Position numbers and translations under genes: made by a program. The notes beneath the pieces are model-generated. The model was given only the letters and a program-made list of their open reading frames with translations, ran no database searches and was not told the DNA's origin. Below are positions 13,402-17,843 of a stretch of 17,843 nucleotides of DNA, one piece after another (the stretch's first letter is position 1; each line of letters begins with the position of its first letter). This DNA comes from an uncultured Bacteroidales bacterium (lineage in GTDB: Bacteria > Bacteroidota > Bacteroidia > Bacteroidales > Bacteroidaceae): contig CANBEE010000018.1 of NCBI GenBank assembly GCA_947367415.1, positions 1-17,843 of the forward strand, read 5' to 3'.

Positions 13402-14856
13402 ATGAGTACAATTGCAGAATTAGCTCCTCAGAGCGTGTGGAAACATTTTTATGAGTTGACACAGGTGCCCCGTCCATCGGGATACCTCGAACCCGTACAG
13501 CAGTTCCTGCTCGACTTCGGGCAGAAGATTGGCGTTGAGACCTTCAAGGACGACGCCGGCAACATCATCATGCGCAAGCCCGCCACACCGGGCCTCGAAG
13601 GCCGCAAGGGTATCGTGCTTCAGGCACACATGGATATGGTGCCCCAGAAGACAGCCGAGAGTACCCACGACTTTGAGAAAGACCCCATCGACTGCTACGT
13701 CGATGGCGACTGGGTACGCACACGTGGCACCACCCTCGGTGCCGACAACGGAATGGGCGTGGCCGCCATCATGGCTATCATGGAGGACGACACCCTGGAG
13801 CATGGCCCCATCGAAGGACTCATCACAGCCGATGAGGAAACCGGCATGTACGGTGCCTTTGGTCTGAAGCCGGGAACCGTACAGGGCAAGGTGCTGCTCA
13901 ACCTCGACTCCGAGGCCGAGGGCGAACTCTATATCGGATGCGCCGGCGGTATCGATGTCACAGCCACCCTGCAATATATGGAGATAGAGCCCGAAGAGGA
14001 CTACAAGGCCGTACGCGTCACCCTCAAGGGTTTGCGTGGCGGACACTCGGGCCTCGAGATATGCGAGGGCCGTGGCAATGCCAACAAGCTGATGGGCCGC
14101 TTCGTGCGCGAGGCAGTGCTCGAGTGCGATGCCCAGCTGGCTCAGTGGAAGGGCGGCAACATGCGCAACGCCATCCCCCGCGATGCTTATGTGGTGCTCA
14201 CCCTGCCTGAAGATGCAGTGGAGGATCTGAACGACTTGGCAGCTCGTTGCGAGGCACTCTTCAATGAGGAGTTTGCTACCATCGAGAGCGGCATCACCCT
14301 CACCGTAGAGGAGGTTGCCATGCCCGAGAGTGAGACTCCCGAGGAGATTCGCGACAACCTCATCGACGCGATCCTTGCTTGCCAGAACGGTGTGATGCGC
14401 TACATCCCCACCATCCCCGACACCGTGGAGACATCGAGCAACCTCTCCATCGTGGAGATTGGAGAGGGCAAGGCCCAGTTTAGCCTCCTCGTGCGCAGTT
14501 CGTCGGAGAGCATGAAGATGTATCAGGCCATCTCGCTCGAGAGCTGCTTCTCCATGGCCGGCATGCGTGTCGAGTTCAGCGGTAGCTACAGCGGTTGGCA
14601 GCCCAATGTGAATTCTCATGTCCTGGCCGCCATGAAGGAGACCTACAAGGAGCTCTTCGGACGTGAGCCCGAGGTGAAGGTAATCCATGCAGGCCTCGAG
14701 TGCGGTATCATTGGTGCTGTGAACGAGGGTATGGATATGATCTCGTTCGGCCCCACACTGATGTCGCCCCACTCACCCGACGAGCGCGTGCTAATCCCCA
14801 CCGTGCAGAAGTTCTACGACCTCATCCGCTACGTCATCAAGAAAGGCGTGGAGTAA
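13402..14856 (+). CDS. pepD: Aminoacyl-histidine dipeptidase (M20 family, PepD)
   Basis: The 484-residue cytoplasmic di-zinc peptidase cleaves Xaa-His and other dipeptides. Metal-site and catalytic motifs are visible in order: QAHMDMVPQ with H76 and D78, the bridging aspartate D115 in GADNGMG, the catalytic pair E145/E146 in ADEETGM, D169 in LNLDSE, and the C-terminal histidine H457 in SPHSPDERV. The dimerisation (lid) domain occupies about residues 200-395, beginning near LKGLRGGHSG. Length and order match the long PepD form rather than short M20 dipeptidases. The ATG at 13402 gives the usual start and is preceded by an A-rich leader without a strong ribosome site. It is 82 bases after the flippase-like gene and may be read from the same promoter. 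A strong terminator follows. Confidence 0.96.
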   Translation: MSTIAELAPQSVWKHFYELTQVPRPSGYLEPVQQFLLDFGQKIGVETFKDDAGNIIMRKPATPGLEGRKGIVLQAHMDMVPQKTAESTHDFEKDPIDCYVDGDWVRTRGTTLGADNGMGVAAIMAIMEDDTLEHGPIEGLITADEETGMYGAFGLKPGTVQGKVLLNLDSEAEGELYIGCAGGIDVTATLQYMEIEPEEDYKAVRVTLKGLRGGHSGLEICEGRGNANKLMGRFVREAVLECDAQLAQWKGGNMRNAIPRDAYVVLTLPEDAVEDLNDLAARCEALFNEEFATIESGITLTVEEVAMPESETPEEIRDNLIDAILACQNGVMRYIPTIPDTVETSSNLSIVEIGEGKAQFSLLVRSSSESMKMYQAISLESCFSMAGMRVEFSGSYSGWQPNVNSHVLAAMKETYKELFGREPEVKVIHAGLECGIIGAVNEGMDMISFGPTLMSPHSPDERVLIPTVQKFYDLIRYVIKKGVE

Positions 14857-14881
14857 TCCCCACCGCTATACATAATGATAT

Positions 14882-14917
14882 GTTGGCATCACCCTCCCGG
14901 TGGTGCCAACTTTTTTT
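14882..14917 (+). terminator. Intrinsic terminator of pepD
   Basis: GTTGGCATCACC (14882-14893) pairs along all 12 bases with GGTGGTGCCAAC (14899-14910), with one T-G wobble and a five-base loop. Seven T residues follow at 14911-14917. Confidence 0.95.
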
Positions 14918-14956
14918 CATATACCATTCAGTAAAGTGGCTAAGAAATATGTACAA

Positions 14957-15051
14957 AAAGTGTAAATGTTTGTGTAAATATTTTCAGTGCTCCTGCTTGT
15001 CAATCAGTGTGCTGTGATGATGAAAGTGTAAATCTTCAGTGTTGCTGTGAT
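14957..15051 (+). repeat. Imperfect direct repeats in the pepD/repeat-protein gap
   Basis: GTGTAAAT occurs three times (14960-14967, 14972-14979, 15026-15033). AAAGTGTAAAT occurs at 14957-14967 and 15023-15033. CAGTGTGCTGTGAT (15005-15018) recurs as CAGTGTTGCTGTGAT (15037-15051). The 14857-15192 gap contains these, the two terminators and no credible coding sequence. Confidence 0.5.
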
Positions 15052-15133
15052 TTTTACAATAAACTATCCATTCACGCCTCCGAAGTGCTCTTTTTTTATC
15101 ATCCAATGTCCAGTTTCTTATGTGTAGCCAGCT

Positions 15134-15169
15134 AATTAAAGAAGGAGGACTCAGCAAGCTGAGCCCTCC
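15134..15169 (-). terminator. Intrinsic terminator of the repeat-protein gene
   Basis: On the minus strand GGAGGGCTCAGC and GCTGAGTCCTCC (15169-15144) pair over 12 bases with one G-U pair around TT. The T-rich tail TTCTTTAATT follows. It lies 24 bases after the stop codon. Confidence 0.85.
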
Positions 15170-15192
15170 ATCATGTATTATGATATAAGTGA

Positions 15193-17843
15193 CTACTTCA
15201 CTATAACTTTGTGGCCATTCACAATATAGATACCACCCTTCAGGTTCTCGGTATCCAGCACCTTACGACCGCTGAGGTCGTAGATTGTCAATTGTGAATT
15301 GTGAATTGTCAATTGTTCAATAGCATCATCAATGTTCGCCGTATAGGTCACATCATGTGCTGGCATGGTCTCGTAGGTATCGCCTATCCAGCCAAGGAAG
15401 GTGTAGCCCGCTTCAGTAGGTTCGTATACATACTCGGGGATTGCCTCTCCGTAGGCCACTTCAGCAGTATGTACCAACTCCTCGCCTACATAATAGTATA
15501 CCTTATATATATTAACGGTGTACGTTCCCTCGTAAGTTGCATTTCCTGCAGGAACGGTCTCTGCAATCTCTCCCCATCCATCAAAGGTATAGCCCTCTTT
15601 TTCGGGAGCTTCGGGTGCAACAATCGTGGCTCCATATTCGAGCGAGTCGGCAGCTATCACCTCATCGTCAATCTTGAAGGTTATAAGATATTTATTGACG
15701 GTGAATGTTCCGCTGATGAGTACATCAATTGCCGGCATGGTTTCAGGCGCTTCGCTCCATCCGCTAAAGGTGTGCCCCTCCTTTATAGGCTCGTCAAGCA
15801 AGGTGATTGCTGTGCCGTATGCAACTGAGTCGGTTTGCACAGTCTCACCATCTACCGCATAGGTTAGCAGATAAGAGTTAACAGAGTAGCTTCCCTCGAT
15901 AGTTACATCATTGGCAGGAACAACTTCGGGTATCTCAATCCATCCGTCAAAGGTGTGTCCCTCTTTTTCAGGTGCTTCGGGAGCAACAATAGATGCTCCA
16001 TATTCAAGGGAGTCTGCAGCAATCACCTCATCACCAATCTTAAAGGTTACAAGATATTTATTAACGGTGAATGCTCCGCTGATGATTACATCGCTTGCCG
16101 GCATAGTCTCGGGGATTTCACTCCAACCGCTGAAGGTGTAACCTTCCTTTGTTGGCTCTTCCAGGACTGGGACATCCTCATCATATACAATGGTTTTCGT
16201 ATCATACACAACACTGTCTACCATATAGGTTAGCTGATAGCTGTTGATAGTGTAGATACCTATCACCATAACGTCTGCTGCAGGCATCTTCTCCGGCACA
16301 TAGCTCCATCCTGCAAAAGTATATCCTTCGACAGCTGGAGGGTCCATAAGTACAACATCGGTACCATAGGCTACAGAGTCGATGGCTACCACCTGATTAT
16401 CTACGATATAGGTAATGCGATACCTGTTAGCCTCAAACATCGCTGTTGCCCTTACGTCATTGGCTGGCATTACAGTCGGCAGATTTACCCACCCCACGAA
16501 AGTGTATCCTTCCTTGCTGGGAGTGGTTGATATTGGCACGATAGTGTCGCTATAGGTCACTGTAGTAGAATGATACAATTCCCCATCAACGACATATTCC
16601 AATTTATAGTTATTGATAGTGTATGACCCAGTCAGCACTATATCTTCGGCTGGCATCGTCTTTACTCCCTCCCATCCGTTGAAGGTGTATCCCTCTTTGA
16701 CTGGAGTATCGGGGAGTGGAACCGCACTTCCATAGGCTACGGAATCCACAGATAATGTATCTTGGCCAATTACATAGGCCACCTCATATTTATTAACAAT
16801 GAACGAACCATATACATTAATATCATGTGCAGGCATCGAATCCGGTATTTCACTCCATCCACTGAAAGTATGACCTTCTTTTACAGGGAACTCTTCGGGG
16901 GTAAGTGGAGAATTGTAATTGATTATATCCTTCTTGTAAATATTTCCATCAACGGAATATGTAACATTATAAGAGTTGACGATGTAGGTTCCAGTTATTA
17001 CAACATCCCTATATGGCATTGTCTTAGGAACATCCCACACAAAACTGTATCCTTCTTTTTCTGGGACAGCAGGTAGCGGTATTGTCGCGCCACAATATAC
17101 AGTATCTGTGGCAAAAACACTTCCTTCAAGCATATAAGTAACTTGAGCCTTATTATTTGGAATCTCAGTTACATTCCCAAAATACTCCAACTTGAAATCA
17201 CGAAAAGCACACCAAGAACTAGCCAAATGCTCTTTATTACGCAGCCCTATCTTAAGAGTCCCATCAGAGACATGTACGATAAGTTTATTCTCCGCATAGT
17301 AAGGAACGCCTAGTTTCGGGTTGGTTAAGTTAAACGCTTCATCGATAGCAACACGCTGATTCACGTAATCATTCCAAACCTGGTCGTTTGTTATGCCCAT
17401 TACAGAAGCTGGATACTTGTAAAGCGACAACATGGGCACAGAAACATCGTTTGCATACAATTCTGCAGTGATATTCTCTTCACCTGCCTGATAAGAAGCA
17501 CCGCCATCATTCCATGTGGTACGATAAAAGCCTTGCACGCAAACCTTATATAAACCATTAGGTATATCGGTTAATATTTGATACATGTCAAAATTGCAAT
17601 CATAAAATTCCATCACCTCATATTCCAAACCAGGTTTCGAGCCAGACCAACCTTGACTACCTTTACGAATTGTGGGGTTAGCCAAAAAGTCTGTTGCATC
17701 GTAAGCTATAGTACCATCGGCGTTGAGTAGGAAAAAATCGAAAGAGGCATTATCTAGTGCAACAATGGCATCGTTGACCTCATCAACATTTAGCAAAGCC
17801 TCTTTGTAGGCATTTTTTGCCGCAGAAAAACTTGCACTAAATT
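15193..17843 (-). CDS. Large secreted protein with List-Bact repeats and type IX-like tail (5' end beyond window)
   Basis: An open frame of about 882 codons runs off the right edge, so the N-terminus and any signal peptide are not visible. A TTG at 17796 is not the start, because the frame continues upstream (FSASFSAAKNAYKEAL). From the left of the protein: a helical FIVAR-like end, then a beta-sandwich, carbohydrate-binding-like domain ending in WCAFRDFKLEYFG. Next come ten repeats of about 61 residues with the pattern Y-V-D-G ... V-Y-G ... P-KEGYTF-GW ... MPA-DV ... G-YTVN, as in the Listeria-Bacteroides (Flg_new/InlB B-repeat-like) family. The C-terminus, TIYDLSGRKV ... GGIYIVNGHKVIVK, resembles type IX secretion sorting tails. 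The protein is probably exported to the surface as an adhesin or glycan-binding protein. DNA at the N-terminal side is visibly richer in A and T than the neighbouring genes. Confidence 0.85.
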   Translation of the reverse strand, partial: FSASFSAAKNAYKEALLNVDEVNDAIVALDNASFDFFLLNADGTIAYDATDFLANPTIRKGSQGWSGSKPGLEYEVMEFYDCNFDMYQILTDIPNGLYKVCVQGFYRTTWNDGGASYQAGEENITAELYANDVSVPMLSLYKYPASVMGITNDQVWNDYVNQRVAIDEAFNLTNPKLGVPYYAENKLIVHVSDGTLKIGLRNKEHLASSWCAFRDFKLEYFGNVTEIPNNKAQVTYMLEGSVFATDTVYCGATIPLPAVPEKEGYSFVWDVPKTMPYRDVVITGTYIVNSYNVTYSVDGNIYKKDIINYNSPLTPEEFPVKEGHTFSGWSEIPDSMPAHDINVYGSFIVNKYEVAYVIGQDTLSVDSVAYGSAVPLPDTPVKEGYTFNGWEGVKTMPAEDIVLTGSYTINNYKLEYVVDGELYHSTTVTYSDTIVPISTTPSKEGYTFVGWVNLPTVMPANDVRATAMFEANRYRITYIVDNQVVAIDSVAYGTDVVLMDPPAVEGYTFAGWSYVPEKMPAADVMVIGIYTINSYQLTYMVDSVVYDTKTIVYDEDVPVLEEPTKEGYTFSGWSEIPETMPASDVIISGAFTVNKYLVTFKIGDEVIAADSLEYGASIVAPEAPEKEGHTFDGWIEIPEVVPANDVTIEGSYSVNSYLLTYAVDGETVQTDSVAYGTAITLLDEPIKEGHTFSGWSEAPETMPAIDVLISGTFTVNKYLITFKIDDEVIAADSLEYGATIVAPEAPEKEGYTFDGWGEIAETVPAGNATYEGTYTVNIYKVYYYVGEELVHTAEVAYGEAIPEYVYEPTEAGYTFLGWIGDTYETMPAHDVTYTANIDDAIEQLTIHNSQLTIYDLSGRKVLDTENLKGGIYIVNGHKVIVK
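15284..15318. repeat. Heptad array encoding the linker before the type IX-like tail
   Basis: Five 7-bp units on the plus strand: ATTGTCA, ATTGTGA, ATTGTGA, ATTGTCA and ATTGTTC. Read on the minus strand in frame they encode EQLTIHNSQLTI, directly before YDLSGRKV. The seven-base period gives a seven-residue protein period. Confidence 0.85.
15508..16239 (-). repeat. Duplicated two-repeat block within the List-Bact array
   Basis: Repeats 7 (DNA 15874-16056) and 9 (15508-15690) are nearly identical, as are the second halves of repeats 6 and 8. The spacing is 366 bp (122 residues). This points to a relatively recent tandem duplication of a two-repeat block; the other repeats are much more diverged from each other. 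Confidence 0.75.

Noticed and set aside
13420..14772. 450-codon minus-strand ORF
   Set aside because: It is the antisense shadow of pepD; it shows no recognisable domain, while the plus frame carries all the M20 catalytic residues.
17794..17796. TTG as the start of the large repeat protein
   Set aside because: The frame continues upstream without a stop to the window edge and the upstream residues look like protein, so the gene is truncated by the window.

Overview
This window comes from a Bacteroidales chromosome, most like a Prevotellaceae/Bacteroidaceae member. Three things point there. Promoters carry the Bacteroidetes TAnnTTTG -7 box with an upstream TTG/TTTG and few purine-rich Shine-Dalgarno sites. 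The gene families are typical of the order: S37 peptidase, TIGR01212 radical SAM protein, and a repeat protein with a type IX-like C-terminal tail. Short-period repeats are scattered at gene boundaries. Species cannot be named from the sequence alone.

Layout. (1) 1-3221: a divergent regulatory locus. The 5' end of a LolD/MacB-type ABC ATPase gene reads leftward. An NtrC-family sigma-54 activator and its histidine kinase, overlapping by ATGA, read rightward. Between them lie a near-consensus -24/-12 promoter facing the ABC gene and two identical-arm palindromes 20 bp apart at an enhancer-like distance. The inferred logic is kinase to activator to sigma-54 promoter to ABC exporter operon. (2) 3222-4295: a rubrerythrin gene with its own promoter and a hairpin, then a structured promoter-bearing stretch with a possible 35-codon ORF. 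(3) 4296-9842: five rightward genes, encoding a radical SAM protein, a secreted S37 peptidase, an orphan FecE-type ATPase, an outer-membrane porin-like protein and glutamate formimidoyltransferase. They end at a bidirectional terminator. (4) 9927-12180: mgtE and ksgA read leftward, divergent from (5) 12309-14856, a flippase-like membrane protein and the dipeptidase pepD, closed by a strong terminator. (6) 15193-17843: the leftward 3' part of a large secreted protein with ten about 61-residue List-Bact-type repeats and a type IX-like tail.

The most unusual theme is two families of short tandem repeats at gene edges. A nonamer (about TCNGAGTAC) occurs inside the kinase's dimerisation domain, upstream of mgtE and upstream of pepD. 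A heptad (about TCAANNN on one strand or the other) abuts the start of the ATPase, forms the N-terminal codons of the formimidoyltransferase, supplies the stop codon of the flippase-like gene and encodes the linker before the type IX-like tail. No rRNA, tRNA, CRISPR array, transposase or phage gene was seen.
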